From: a bacterium | Lineage (GTDB): Bacteria > Cyanobacteriota > Vampirovibrionia > Gastranaerophilales > Gastranaerophilaceae | Assembly (NCBI GenBank): GCA_017559905.1 | Contig: JAFYQF010000012.1 | Coordinates: 310,001 to 374,000, forward strand | Length of the DNA stretch: 64,000 nucleotides | Reading direction: 5' to 3' | In this document: positions 18,190-25,893 of the stretch, one piece after another | Layout of the letters: each line of letters opens with the position of its first letter | Position numbering within the stretch: the first letter of the stretch is position 1 | Position numbers and translations under genes: made by a program | Notes under the pieces: model-generated | The model's input: the letters and a program-made list of their open reading frames with translations, nothing else | Databases searched by the model: none | Told to the model about the DNA's origin: nothing

Positions 18190-18558
18190 ATGAAAATAGA
18201 TTTTAGACCAAGTGCAAAGTTTGCAAAGGTACTAGTAGGAGAAACTATTTCTTCTGATCAAAAAAGTGTGGATAGATTTTTTACTTATGAAAAGAGTTCA
18301 AGAAATCCGTTCAACAATAAAATAAGAGTAATGCGCCAGACTTTGAATGAAACTCAAAGAGGATGGCTTGTTACTGATATGGAAGTTTATGATTCTAGAA
18401 CAGGTAGAATTATTAAAACTTTAAAAAGAGTTGTAGGTGAGGAAGGTAAGTTTAATACCCAAATTGTTAATATTGGAGTGACTGGTAAAAAGAACTTGAA
18501 GCAGATTGAACATTCTGCAGATGGTGGTATAATATCTTCATGCACGAAGAATATATAA
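18190..18558 (+). CDS. Hypothetical protein
   Basis: A 122-residue protein. The start at 18190 is preferred over the in-frame ATG at 18142 because GAGGG lies about 10 nt upstream. It is rich in beta-type segments (GWLVTDMEVYDSRTGRII) and basic residues, with no signal peptide or membrane helix. I do not recognise a family. Its last 19 bases overlap the next gene, whose promoter lies inside this coding region. Confidence 0.6.
   Translation: MKIDFRPSAKFAKVLVGETISSDQKSVDRFFTYEKSSRNPFNNKIRVMRQTLNETQRGWLVTDMEVYDSRTGRIIKTLKRVVGEEGKFNTQIVNIGVTGKKNLKQIEHSADGGIISSCTKNI
18505..18533 (+). promoter_or_regulatory. Internal promoter of the hydrolase gene
   Basis: TTGAAC and TATAAT are 16-17 nt apart inside the preceding gene. 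The -10 ends 6 nt before the ATG at 18540 and no Shine-Dalgarno is present, so a leaderless mRNA is predicted. Confidence 0.5.
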
Positions 18559-19253
18559 AAACATCTGATAACGTGAAGATTGCTTTGAATTTGTATAATT
18601 CGGGGCAATCTTCTGTTATAATAATATGTCCTGGATGGTTTATGACCAAAGATAGCAAGTCGTTTTCTGATTTAGCAGAAAGTTTATCGGGCTGGCATGA
18701 TGTTGTTGTCATGGATTTTCGAGGTCATGGCAAAAGTGGAGGCTTTTATACTTTTACTGAAAAAGAAGTAAATGACCTAAAAACAGTGGTTAATTTTGCA
18801 AAAGAAAGGTACGAAAAAGTTTATCTTATGGGGTTTTCACTAGGTGGAGCATTAGTAGTTTTGCATGGCGCACTTGTTGGAAATGTTGATAAAATAATTG
18901 CGGTTTCAGCTCCTAGTGATTTTGATAAGATTGAGAACAAAATGTGGCATCCTAACGCTTGGATACCTACGTTTCAGAAATTTGAGCCGAAACGTTGGGT
19001 TTCAGTTCGTCCATCGCCTAAAATTGGTAAAAAAATAAAACCTATAGATGTCGTTGATAAAATAAATGTTCCGACTTTGTTTATTGCGGGCGAAAAGGAT
19101 GTGACAGTTTATCCTTGGCATACAGAGTCATTGTATGAAAAAGCTATTTGTGAAAAAAAATATATCTTGTTTGAAGATTGTATTCATGCAGAAGATATTT
19201 TTATTAAAGAGCCTGAAAAGTTTATACAAGCCTGTGAAGCTTGGTTGAACTAA
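18540..19253 (+). CDS. Alpha/beta hydrolase
   Basis: A 237-residue serine hydrolase of the alpha/beta fold. The oxyanion region is IICPGWFMTK, the DFRGHGKSGG turn is typical, and the nucleophile elbow is GFSLGG near residue 100. The acid is probably the Asp in AGEKDVTV and the base the His in CIHAEDIF. The length fits small esterase/lysophospholipase-type enzymes; the substrate is unknown. It is a cytosolic protein without signal peptide. Confidence 0.85.
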   Translation: MHEEYIKTSDNVKIALNLYNSGQSSVIIICPGWFMTKDSKSFSDLAESLSGWHDVVVMDFRGHGKSGGFYTFTEKEVNDLKTVVNFAKERYEKVYLMGFSLGGALVVLHGALVGNVDKIIAVSAPSDFDKIENKMWHPNAWIPTFQKFEPKRWVSVRPSPKIGKKIKPIDVVDKINVPTLFIAGEKDVTVYPWHTESLYEKAICEKKYILFEDCIHAEDIFIKEPEKFIQACEAWLN

Positions 19254-19279
19254 AAAAGCTCTCTTGATAGAGAGCTTTT
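19254..19279. terminator. Bidirectional terminator
   Basis: A perfect 11-bp stem (arm AAAAGCTCTCT) with a TGAT loop lies between the hydrolase gene and the convergent 19289 gene. It has A- and T-runs on the two sides. Confidence 0.85.
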
Positions 19280-19288
19280 AATGTATAC

Positions 19289-19915
19289 TTATTTGTTTCT
19301 TTCTTCTGCAAACCTGATTTTGTCAGCTTCGCTTAACTCACATTTTTTAAGTAGTTTTTTGTAATAAACACGTCTAGCGGTTGGGTCTTTAATTGTTTCA
19401 GCGTATTTTATACCTTTTTCAAATGTAGCTTTTCTTTCAGCGTAATCAATATGTTTCATTTTTGACGCAGAGTGAATAATCATCGGAATTCCAATAGGTG
19501 CTGACAAAAGTCCGCAAGTTAGGATAATTCCGCTTGTCATTTCAGTAACAGTTGCCTTTTTAGAGAAATCTGTTCTTGGGTTAGCGTATTTTTCAGGAAC
19601 ATAATCTTCCCATTTTGGTGCTTGAGTGTATGGAGTTACTACTCTAGTGATAACTGTATGTGTTTCAGCTTGAGCTTCTCCAAATTGTGATTCTTTATAA
19701 TTGTAGTTTAAGTTTACTTCTTTTGCTTCTTCTTTTACTTCAACAACATCAACAGCTTCAACAACTTCGTTTTGAGGTAGATTTTCCTGTATTATAAATG
19801 GAGTTGCTGGAGAGTCTTCAAGGTGTTCTATGGTGTTGTTATCTAGTCTGCCGTAAGCAAATGCAGGTGTTGATATAATTGCTAATGCGATAATAAGCGT
19901 ATAAATCTTTTTCAT
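19289..19915 (-). CDS. Hypothetical exported protein with one membrane segment
   Basis: A 208-residue protein with a signal peptide (cleavage likely after AFA at residue 20), an acidic/Val-rich spacer with EVVEAVDVVEVKEE, then one hydrophobic stretch at about residues 130-150 (GIILTCGLLSAPIGIPMIIH). The C-terminal tail is charged and helical. It has an AAGGGG ribosome-binding site. No family recognised. Confidence 0.6.
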   Translation of the reverse strand: MKKIYTLIIALAIISTPAFAYGRLDNNTIEHLEDSPATPFIIQENLPQNEVVEAVDVVEVKEEAKEVNLNYNYKESQFGEAQAETHTVITRVVTPYTQAPKWEDYVPEKYANPRTDFSKKATVTEMTSGIILTCGLLSAPIGIPMIIHSASKMKHIDYAERKATFEKGIKYAETIKDPTARRVYYKKLLKKCELSEADKIRFAEERNK

Positions 19916-19987
19916 TGGTACCCCTTTATAAAGTGAAATTTTAAGTTAATGTTACTATATTTTTTTGTTAATTACAATATATAAAAA

Positions 19988-20347
19988 ATAAAGCAGTCCG
20001 TAAGCCGTGTTCTGTTTATAGATAATCATCTGTCTGGTATTGTGATTACTCACAATCTCTAGCGATATTTCTGAAGTGGGCGGACAGCCTTTAGCCTTCA
20101 AGTTAATCTTGCATCCTATCGGGGGTTGCCTAGCCAATATTTCTCAATATTGCTGGTGAAGCTCTTAACTCACCGTTGCACCATCGCCTGTGACATAAAG
20201 TCCATCGGCAGTATGTTTTCTGTGGTCCTATCCACCGGCTCACGCCGTCCGGAGTTTCTCCGGCGATCTGTCCTTGGATGCACGGACTTTCCTCACATAG
20301 CCTCCGGTAAAGCCGTTGGCTTATGCGCGATTATCCGACTGCTTTAT
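19988..20347 (-). ncRNA. rnpB: RNase P RNA (bacterial type A)
   Basis: The minus strand contains the universal GAGGAAAGTCCGTGCA block near its 5' end and the matching ACAG/GGGCAAG-type core toward the 3' end. The two ends pair perfectly over 11 bp (ATAAAGCAGTC with GACTGCTTTAT), which is helix P1 and defines the ends at about 20347 and 19988 (about 360 nt). The RNA is the catalytic subunit that matures tRNA 5' ends. Open frames on either strand here are not genes. Confidence 0.95.
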
Positions 20348-20355
20348 TTGAGATA

Positions 20356-20361
20356 AGTATA
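20356..20361 (-). promoter_or_regulatory. rnpB -10 element
   Basis: TATACT on the minus strand ends 8 nt before the predicted 5' end of rnpB. The -35 region is weak. Confidence 0.45.
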
Positions 20362-20462
20362 GCATAAAGTTTTAGTCTAATGGGGGTGTGTTTTTTGTAA
20401 ATTTTTATTAATAATGTAGCAAAATAATTTATTTAGATGAGTTATTATAACACTAAATCATC

Positions 20463-20495
20463 TATACTCTAGTAAACACGTAGAAAAGTAAACAC
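20463..20495 (+). promoter_or_regulatory. Possible promoter and direct repeat upstream of the 20520 gene
   Basis: A TATACT -10 (20463-20468) is followed by two copies of AGTAAACAC (20471-20479 and 20487-20495), 16 nt apart, which would lie in the 5' leader. Confidence 0.3.
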
Positions 20496-20519
20496 AAGAA
20501 TGTGTTGAGGGTAGGTACT

Positions 20520-20873
20520 ATGGTCGATAACAGGTCAGCAGGATTTTTCGGGATTGGCGGCGCTTTTAACTTCAAAAGCGGTGATATTTCAGGTACGGCT
20601 GCAAGAACCCAAGATGATAAAATGGGTCAGGGTAATGAATATTTTGCACAACAACAGCACGAAGAAGAAGAAGCTCAACGTGATTCTGAAAGATATATGG
20701 ACAGAAGTGCTATTTTGCGTGCTACGTTAAATTCGCTTGCGATGATGAATGTCGCAAATGTTATTAATTCCAAGAAAAAACAACTTATCCTTGATGAAAA
20801 AAATAGAAATAATCAACAAAATAGAGAAAAAAAAGAAGAACACGAAGAAAATTTAGAGAAATCTGATGACTAA
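20520..20873 (+). CDS. Hypothetical charged protein
   Basis: A 117-residue protein. ATG 20520 is chosen over the in-frame GTG at 20502 because it has a GAGGGTAGG leader. The N-terminus is Gly/Phe-rich (FFGIGGAFNFKSGDISG). The middle and end are Gln/Glu/Lys-rich with likely coiled coil, and a short hydrophobic patch (ILRATLNSLAMMNVANVI) lies at about residues 65-82. Not recognised. Soluble. Confidence 0.55.
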   Translation: MVDNRSAGFFGIGGAFNFKSGDISGTAARTQDDKMGQGNEYFAQQQHEEEEAQRDSERYMDRSAILRATLNSLAMMNVANVINSKKKQLILDEKNRNNQQNREKKEEHEENLEKSDD

Positions 20874-20881
20874 TGTCATCT

Positions 20882-20905
20882 GCCGATGAGGGAGTCGGCT
20901 GTTTT
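20882..20905 (+). terminator. Weak terminator after the 20520 gene
   Basis: A 5-bp stem GCCGA/TCGGC with an 8-nt loop followed by TGTTTT. Confidence 0.45.
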
Positions 20906-20916
20906 CAATACTGTTA

Positions 20917-21423
20917 TTAACCGAAAATGCTTTGTTGTTCATCTGCTTTTTCAGTTTTTTTAGCGTTATCTGCTAACAATTCGCCGTGATAGAAAGGGTT
21001 TGAACCGTTTTTATCTTTGCTAGTGTTGTTAGCAACAATACTGTTGAATATAGGTGTTGCGTCAGTTTTGGCTTGAGTTGATATTTCGTTTACAGAAATT
21101 GTCATTTTGCCTTCAACATTTTTTGCAAAACCTTGTGCTGCTTGCGCGTTCAAATAATGGATAGCTTTTTGAGCTGTTTCGCTTAATTGAATGTTTAATC
21201 CGCTGTTGTTTAGGGCAATTTGTTTTGCAACTTGAGTGTTAACGTTGCCTTTGTATAGGTCAACACCCATTTCAGTTGATTTCAAAACATTACCGAAAGT
21301 GCTGTTTACATTATATTGGCTGTTTTTTGCTTCCGCTCTTTTTAAGATTTCAGCTGAAACTTGTTTAAGAACAGATGCATCAATACCAAGTTTGTAGTTT
21401 TGATTGTTAACGTTTAGAGCCAT
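20917..21423 (-). CDS. Hypothetical Asn/Gln-rich protein
   Basis: A 168-residue protein rich in Asn, Gln, Ala and Ser, with no cysteine, signal peptide or membrane segment. It is probably helical (GIDASVLKQVSAEILKRAEAK). The composition resembles secreted filament or rod-type proteins, but no motif supports a specific call. It has an AAGGGAT ribosome-binding site. It is divergent from the Gly-rich gene at 21597, with a palindrome between them. Confidence 0.55.
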   Translation of the reverse strand: MALNVNNQNYKLGIDASVLKQVSAEILKRAEAKNSQYNVNSTFGNVLKSTEMGVDLYKGNVNTQVAKQIALNNSGLNIQLSETAQKAIHYLNAQAAQGFAKNVEGKMTISVNEISTQAKTDATPIFNSIVANNTSKDKNGSNPFYHGELLADNAKKTEKADEQQSIFG

Positions 21424-21497
21424 TTCGATTATCCCTTTTAAATTTCCTATATCTCTCTAATCGGCAACTTGTTCTTTGAACTTTAATGTTTTAGTCT

Positions 21498-21511
21498 TTA
21501 TGTTAACATAA
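21498..21511. promoter_or_regulatory. 14-bp palindrome in a divergent intergenic region
   Basis: TTATGTTAACATAA is a perfect palindrome in the 173-nt gap between the divergent genes at 21423 and 21597. It is a candidate operator for either gene. Confidence 0.35.
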
Positions 21512-21596
21512 CTTAATAATTGAGGTTTTTAAAGGCAATTTTTTGGGAAAAGTATTCTTAATATATATACGAGGTATATAATCAGAGAGAATATCT

Positions 21597-22112
21597 ATGA
21601 ATTTATCTGAAGTAAACTACACTTTAAGTCAAATTAATGCGGGTTTAGGCAGCGTTGTTGGTGCTATTGAGGACAAAAACAATGGTGCTAGTAATAGTAC
21701 TGCGTTGTTCAATTTTGGGAACAATTTATTAAATGGTGCTATTCGTAACGAAGTTGCGTATGATATTCGCAGAAATACTGGAAGTAATTTAGGATTTTTG
21801 ATAAACGGCATGGCTGGTTACGGAAACGACGAAGCCAACGCTAAAGGCATGCAGGGCTTGTTTGGGGCATCTATGTTAGCTTCAATGCAAGGTGGTTGTC
21901 ATGGCGGTGGCTGGTTCGGCGGAGGGCTATTAGGAATGGGGCCTTTCGGAGGTGGAATGTTTGGCGGAGGCTTGTGGGGCTGCGGTCATACCTGCGGTAT
22001 GCCTCCTCTATCAACAGGCGGGTATTATCCTATGCCAATGATGCCAATGTCTTATACAGAAGTAAATATTCATCAGACTGGGCATCGTGGTCATAGACAC
22101 TTTTGGTGCTAG
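21597..22112 (+). CDS. Glycine-rich hypothetical protein with Cys/His tail
   Basis: A 171-residue protein. The first 90 residues are an Asn-rich helical region. Residues 98-130 are a Gly/Phe/Trp tract with repeated FGGG units. The end is Pro/Met-rich and closes with HRGHRHFWC. Four other Cys and several His (GGCHGGG, CGHTCGMPP) could bind metal. There is no signal peptide. A TATAAT box lies at 21575-21580 and an AGAGAG ribosome-binding site is present. Not recognised. Confidence 0.55.
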   Translation: MNLSEVNYTLSQINAGLGSVVGAIEDKNNGASNSTALFNFGNNLLNGAIRNEVAYDIRRNTGSNLGFLINGMAGYGNDEANAKGMQGLFGASMLASMQGGCHGGGWFGGGLLGMGPFGGGMFGGGLWGCGHTCGMPPLSTGGYYPMPMMPMSYTEVNIHQTGHRGHRHFWC

Positions 22113-23335
22113 TCTGTAAGTAATTTCCAATCTTTTGCAACCTTGTCAAGAGCGGTTTGAGTTTCAGTTTTGTCTAACAAAATTTCTTGAACGGCACTGT
22201 TGATAAGGTTGCTTACGTCTTTTTGATTGCGTTCTGTTTTTAATACAGGTTGAACTTTGTTTAATTGTTTAGCGCTTATTGTGCGAGCTTTTGCGGTTAG
22301 GTCGTCAGCGTCAAATTCTGTGTAAAACTTGTTGTTGAGCGCTTTTTGATTGGTTGCAATTACGTTTGTAAGTTTTGCAAGTTCAAGCTGGTTTTCTTCG
22401 TTAGTCAGAAATAGTGCGAATTTAAGTGCTTCTTCTTTGTGGGAAGCTCGTAGTGGAATTACAAAGTTCATTAATGAAAAGTCGTTTTGACCCAATTCCC
22501 CAGTAATTTGTGGCGCTACGTCTGTTTTTGCGTATGTTAGAGGTGCATTTTCTTTAATCATGTTGAGAAAATTCGCTCCTGCTTGAAATAGAACAATGTT
22601 TTCTGCCATATATTTTTCTAAAGCTTCTCTGTGAGTTTGAGTCACGCTTTCTTTTGGAATTAAATCGTTTTGGTAAAGTTCTTTGAATAGGGTAAAAACT
22701 TCTGTTGATTTTGGCAAATTGATTGTGCTGTAAGAATTTATGCCATATTTATTTAAGATTTTTAGCATAGTATCATTTTCGGTGATATTTGGTAAAAAAA
22801 TGTAGGCATCTGTTGTATTTCTAACTGCTTTGCCAGAAGTTAGAAGCTCTGTGTAAGTTTTTGGGATTTGAATTCCTGATTTGGAAACTAAATCCTTGTT
22901 GTAGATTGTAACTGCAGATGTTGCATACCACGGTATTGAATACAATTTGTCGTTATATTTTAGTGAATCAATAATTTCTTTATTAAATTCAACAACTGCG
23001 GTTTGTGGAATTTCGTATAAAGTTCCTTTTTGAGCTAAAGTCGCCGAAAAATCAGGGTTTAGGTTGATTAAATCAGGTGGATTGTGGCTTAAAACTGATG
23101 CAAGAGTTCTTTTTTCACCTTCAGAGAAAGGTACATCAATCCATTTGATTTTAATTTCAGGATTTTGGGCTTCAAATTCAGAGATAACATTGTTCATATA
23201 TTCTGAAAAATCGTTCATTTGAAGTGTCCAGAATATAACTTCGTTTTCGTGTTTTTGTGGTTTAAATTGAAACGCTAAAAATATTCCTAGGATTGCAAAA
23301 AATATTATTGTTGATTTTAATAAAAGCCCCTTCAC
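22109..23335 (-). CDS. Extracellular solute-binding protein (sugar ABC type, family 1)
   Basis: A 408-residue periplasmic binding protein resembling maltose/glycerol-phosphate-type receptors. Visible family features are EVIFWTLQMND, the FEAQNPEIKIKWIDVPF segment, PPDLINLN, the YSIPWYATSAVTIYNKDL hinge and the EEALKFALFLTNEENQ segment. The N-terminus is a hydrophobic anchor without a lipobox. No permease or ATPase genes are nearby, so it is an orphan. Its stop shares the bases CTAG with the convergent 21597 gene. Confidence 0.85.
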   Translation of the reverse strand: MKGLLLKSTIIFFAILGIFLAFQFKPQKHENEVIFWTLQMNDFSEYMNNVISEFEAQNPEIKIKWIDVPFSEGEKRTLASVLSHNPPDLINLNPDFSATLAQKGTLYEIPQTAVVEFNKEIIDSLKYNDKLYSIPWYATSAVTIYNKDLVSKSGIQIPKTYTELLTSGKAVRNTTDAYIFLPNITENDTMLKILNKYGINSYSTINLPKSTEVFTLFKELYQNDLIPKESVTQTHREALEKYMAENIVLFQAGANFLNMIKENAPLTYAKTDVAPQITGELGQNDFSLMNFVIPLRASHKEEALKFALFLTNEENQLELAKLTNVIATNQKALNNKFYTEFDADDLTAKARTISAKQLNKVQPVLKTERNQKDVSNLINSAVQEILLDKTETQTALDKVAKDWKLLTD

Positions 23336-23364
23336 TTCACACTCCTTGCATCTAAATTTTATGC

Positions 23365-23370
23365 TACAAT
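23365..23370 (+). promoter_or_regulatory. rarA extended -10 element
   Basis: TACAAT preceded by TGC ends 6 nt before the ATG of rarA. There is no Shine-Dalgarno sequence, so a leaderless mRNA is predicted. Confidence 0.5.
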
Positions 23371-23376
23371 TATACT

Positions 23377-24609
23377 ATGAATAATCTTTTTACGGAACTA
23401 GAAAATCAGAATAAGCAGATTCCTTTGGCAGAAACTCTACGTCCAAAGACTTTAGAAGAATTTTTGGGGCAGAGTAATGTGGTTTCACCTAATAGTCCGA
23501 TTTTAAATTTATTAAGAACTAATAGACTTTTCTCTATTATTCTTTGGGGAACTCCAGGGTGTGGAAAAACTACTTTGGCAAGGTTAATTGCGACAAAAAC
23601 AAATGCAAATTTCATTGAGATTTCTGCAGTGACTTCTGGCGTAAAAGATATAAAAGAAGCTGTTGAAAGTGCTAAAAATGCGCTCCGTGGTGGAATTAAG
23701 ACTATTTTGTTTATTGATGAAATTCACCGTTATTCAAAAACTCAACAAGATGCTCTGTTGCCTCATCTTGAAAATGGGACATTATTTTTGATTGGTTCTA
23801 CAACAGAAAATCCGTCATTTCAGGTTGTACCTGCGCTTTTGTCAAGATTGCAGGTTGTTAGATTAAATTCTATTGATGATGATAGTATGAAAACTATTAT
23901 CAAAAAAGGGTTTGCGTACTTGGCGAAACATTATACTGCAATGGATTGTGAAAGTGGGGTTTTAGATTTTATTGTTAATTTGGCAAGAGGTGATGCTAGA
24001 TATGCGTTGAATGTTGTTGAGAATGCTTATTTTGCAAGTGATTTGAAAGATGGACGTAGAAATTTGACGGTGTCTATAATTGAAGAAATTTGTCAAAAAC
24101 GTAATACTAGATATTCTCAACAAGAACATTATGACTGTGCTTCTGCTTTTCAGAAAAGTTTAAGAGGTAGTGATCCAGATGCGGCAATTTATTATTTGGC
24201 AAAAATGATAGCAGCAGGAGAAGATCCAAGATTTATTGCAAGAAGATTGATTGTTTGTGCGGCAGAGGATGTTGGATTGGCAGACCCTAATGCTATGAAT
24301 ATTGCAGTAAACGCATACAAAGCTGTAGAGTTGTTAGGTTTGCCTGAAGGTAGAATTCCTTTAGCGCTCGCTGTAATTTATGTGGCTAAAGCTCCAAAAT
24401 CAAATAGTGCTATTTGTGCAATAGATGCAGCTTTGATGGATATTGAAAGCGGAAAAGATTTTGCACCACCAATGCATTTGAGAGATGCACATTATAAAGA
24501 TGCAAAAAATTATGGCTTTGGAATTGGCTATGTTTATAGTCATGATGCGCCTGATGTGTATCAGCAATTTTTGCCAGATGAATTGGTGGGAAGAAAGTAT
24601 TTGCAATAA
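23377..24609 (+). CDS. rarA: Replication-associated recombination protein A (RarA/MgsA)
   Basis: A 410-residue AAA+ ATPase that acts at stalled replication forks. The Walker A motif is WGTPGCGKTTLA, Walker B is ILFIDEIHRY, and sensor 1 is IGSTTENPSFQVVPALLSR. The C-terminal part has LRGSDPDAAIYYLAKMIAAG and the RLIVCAAEDVGLADP stretch diagnostic of RarA/WRNIP1. Length is normal. A strong terminator follows. Confidence 0.96.
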   Translation: MNNLFTELENQNKQIPLAETLRPKTLEEFLGQSNVVSPNSPILNLLRTNRLFSIILWGTPGCGKTTLARLIATKTNANFIEISAVTSGVKDIKEAVESAKNALRGGIKTILFIDEIHRYSKTQQDALLPHLENGTLFLIGSTTENPSFQVVPALLSRLQVVRLNSIDDDSMKTIIKKGFAYLAKHYTAMDCESGVLDFIVNLARGDARYALNVVENAYFASDLKDGRRNLTVSIIEEICQKRNTRYSQQEHYDCASAFQKSLRGSDPDAAIYYLAKMIAAGEDPRFIARRLIVCAAEDVGLADPNAMNIAVNAYKAVELLGLPEGRIPLALAVIYVAKAPKSNSAICAIDAALMDIESGKDFAPPMHLRDAHYKDAKNYGFGIGYVYSHDAPDVYQQFLPDELVGRKYLQ

Positions 24610-24640
24610 AAAAGTCGAAGTTTTAAACTTCGACTTTTTT
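24608..24640. terminator. Bidirectional terminator after rarA
   Basis: A long perfect stem (arm AAAAAAGTCGAAGTTT) is flanked by A- and T-runs and serves rarA and the convergent LysM gene. Confidence 0.9.
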
Positions 24641-24665
24641 ATTGTAACCTATATTATTGATTAGT

Positions 24666-25220
24666 TTATTCTGAAATCGGAATGTTTAATTTTTGTCCGA
24701 TTGATAATTTGTGCGGATTAGCCATATTGTTTGCGCTCATAACGGCTGTAGCTTTTTCTTTGCTGTATCCGCCATAGAATCTAATCAAAATGCTTTCTAA
24801 AGTATCACCGTTTTGAACTGTGTATACTTCCATTTTTGAATTTTCAGTTGCTACGGTTTCTGTTGTAGCTGGTATAAAGTTAATTTTTTCGTTTTGAACT
24901 TTAGCTCTTGCTGGATTGAAAATTTGGTTAGTATCTTTAGTAGATACGTGGTTTGTTGAAAGGTTTACAATACCTACAAGTATTAACATAGAAATTGCCC
25001 CTGCGATAAAACCTGTTGCTAGGTATACGCTTGGTGATTTTTCAGATTTTTGGCTCACTTTAAAATTTTGCCAAAGCACATCTAGTTCTTTCTCTTTATT
25101 TGGTCTTACATAAACGTTTGGAGTATTGTCATAACTGTCTTGTCTGTATTTAGAAAGAGCTTCTAAAACAGCCATCTTCTCCTTAGATAAATTTGATCTT
25201 CTGATGGTCGAACTTTTCAT
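24666..25220 (-). CDS. LysM-domain membrane-anchored protein
   Basis: A 184-residue protein. ATG 25220 is preferred over the in-frame GTG 12 nt upstream because that region (GTGAGGTCAGTT) is its ribosome-binding site. A charged cytoplasmic N-terminus (about 65 residues) is followed by one TM helix (SVYLATGFIAGAISMLILVGIV). An extracytoplasmic linker leads to a C-terminal LysM domain (YTVQNGDTLESILIRFYG ... LSIGQKLNIP) that should bind peptidoglycan. No catalytic domain is present. Confidence 0.82.
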   Translation of the reverse strand: MKSSTIRRSNLSKEKMAVLEALSKYRQDSYDNTPNVYVRPNKEKELDVLWQNFKVSQKSEKSPSVYLATGFIAGAISMLILVGIVNLSTNHVSTKDTNQIFNPARAKVQNEKINFIPATTETVATENSKMEVYTVQNGDTLESILIRFYGGYSKEKATAVMSANNMANPHKLSIGQKLNIPISE

Positions 25221-25328
25221 AACTGACCTCACTACCCTAATTAATACATTGTTCTTAATCGCATGCTATCATGAGATTTTTCATTAATCAAGATAATTGT
25301 AAAGTTTGTTCATATTTGAGTGAAAGTA

Positions 25329-25357
25329 TTGCGGTGATTAGCATTGTAGGTTATAAT
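25329..25357 (+). promoter_or_regulatory. ruvC promoter
   Basis: -35 TTGCGG and -10 TATAAT have a 17-nt spacer. The -10 ends 7 nt before the ATG, so transcription should start at or next to the start codon (leaderless). Confidence 0.6.
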
Positions 25358-25364
25358 TATAAGT

Positions 25365-25853
25365 ATGAAAATCTTGGGTATCGATCCGGGAATGGCAATT
25401 GTCGGATATAGTTTAATAAATTTTGAAAATGATGAGATTACTTTATTAACATCTGGTTCAATACAGACTTCAAAAGGTGAAAGAGAGTCTGCTCGTTTGT
25501 TAGAGATAATGAACGATATAGAAACTATTATTGAAACTTTTAAGCCTGATGTTTGTGCTATTGAGAAGTTGTTTTTCTTTAGAAACCAGACTACAGTAAT
25601 GCCTGTTGCGCATGCTCGTGGAATTATTTTGGCAATGTTAGAAAAACATGGTGTTGAAATTGCAGAGTATACGCCTATGGAAGTAAAGCAAGTTCTTACT
25701 GGTTATGGGCGTGCTGATAAAAAAGAAGTTGAAAATATGGTGAAGATATCTCTTGGAGTTGAAATGTTACCAAAATTGGATGATACCGTTGATAGTATTG
25801 CGATTGCAATTTGTCATACTCGTTCTTGTGCAAATGCTCTTGCAGTGGTATAA
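25365..25853 (+). CDS. ruvC: Holliday junction resolvase RuvC
   Basis: A 162-residue RNase H-fold endonuclease that cuts four-way junctions in homologous recombination. The acidic catalytic residues are Asp7 (ILGIDPG), Glu67 (CAIEKLFF) and the Asp pair at 140/143 (LDDTVDSIAIA). The length is typical. No ribosome-binding site is visible. ruvA and ruvB are not in the window. Confidence 0.96.
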   Translation: MKILGIDPGMAIVGYSLINFENDEITLLTSGSIQTSKGERESARLLEIMNDIETIIETFKPDVCAIEKLFFFRNQTTVMPVAHARGIILAMLEKHGVEIAEYTPMEVKQVLTGYGRADKKEVENMVKISLGVEMLPKLDDTVDSIAIAICHTRSCANALAVV

Positions 25854-25893
25854 TTTGAGTATGAATATTTAAGTTGGGAAATGAGGACAGATT

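Noticed and set aside
20126..20356. A 76-residue open frame on the plus strand
   Set aside because: It lies inside the RNase P RNA gene, whose conserved core and paired ends explain the sequence.
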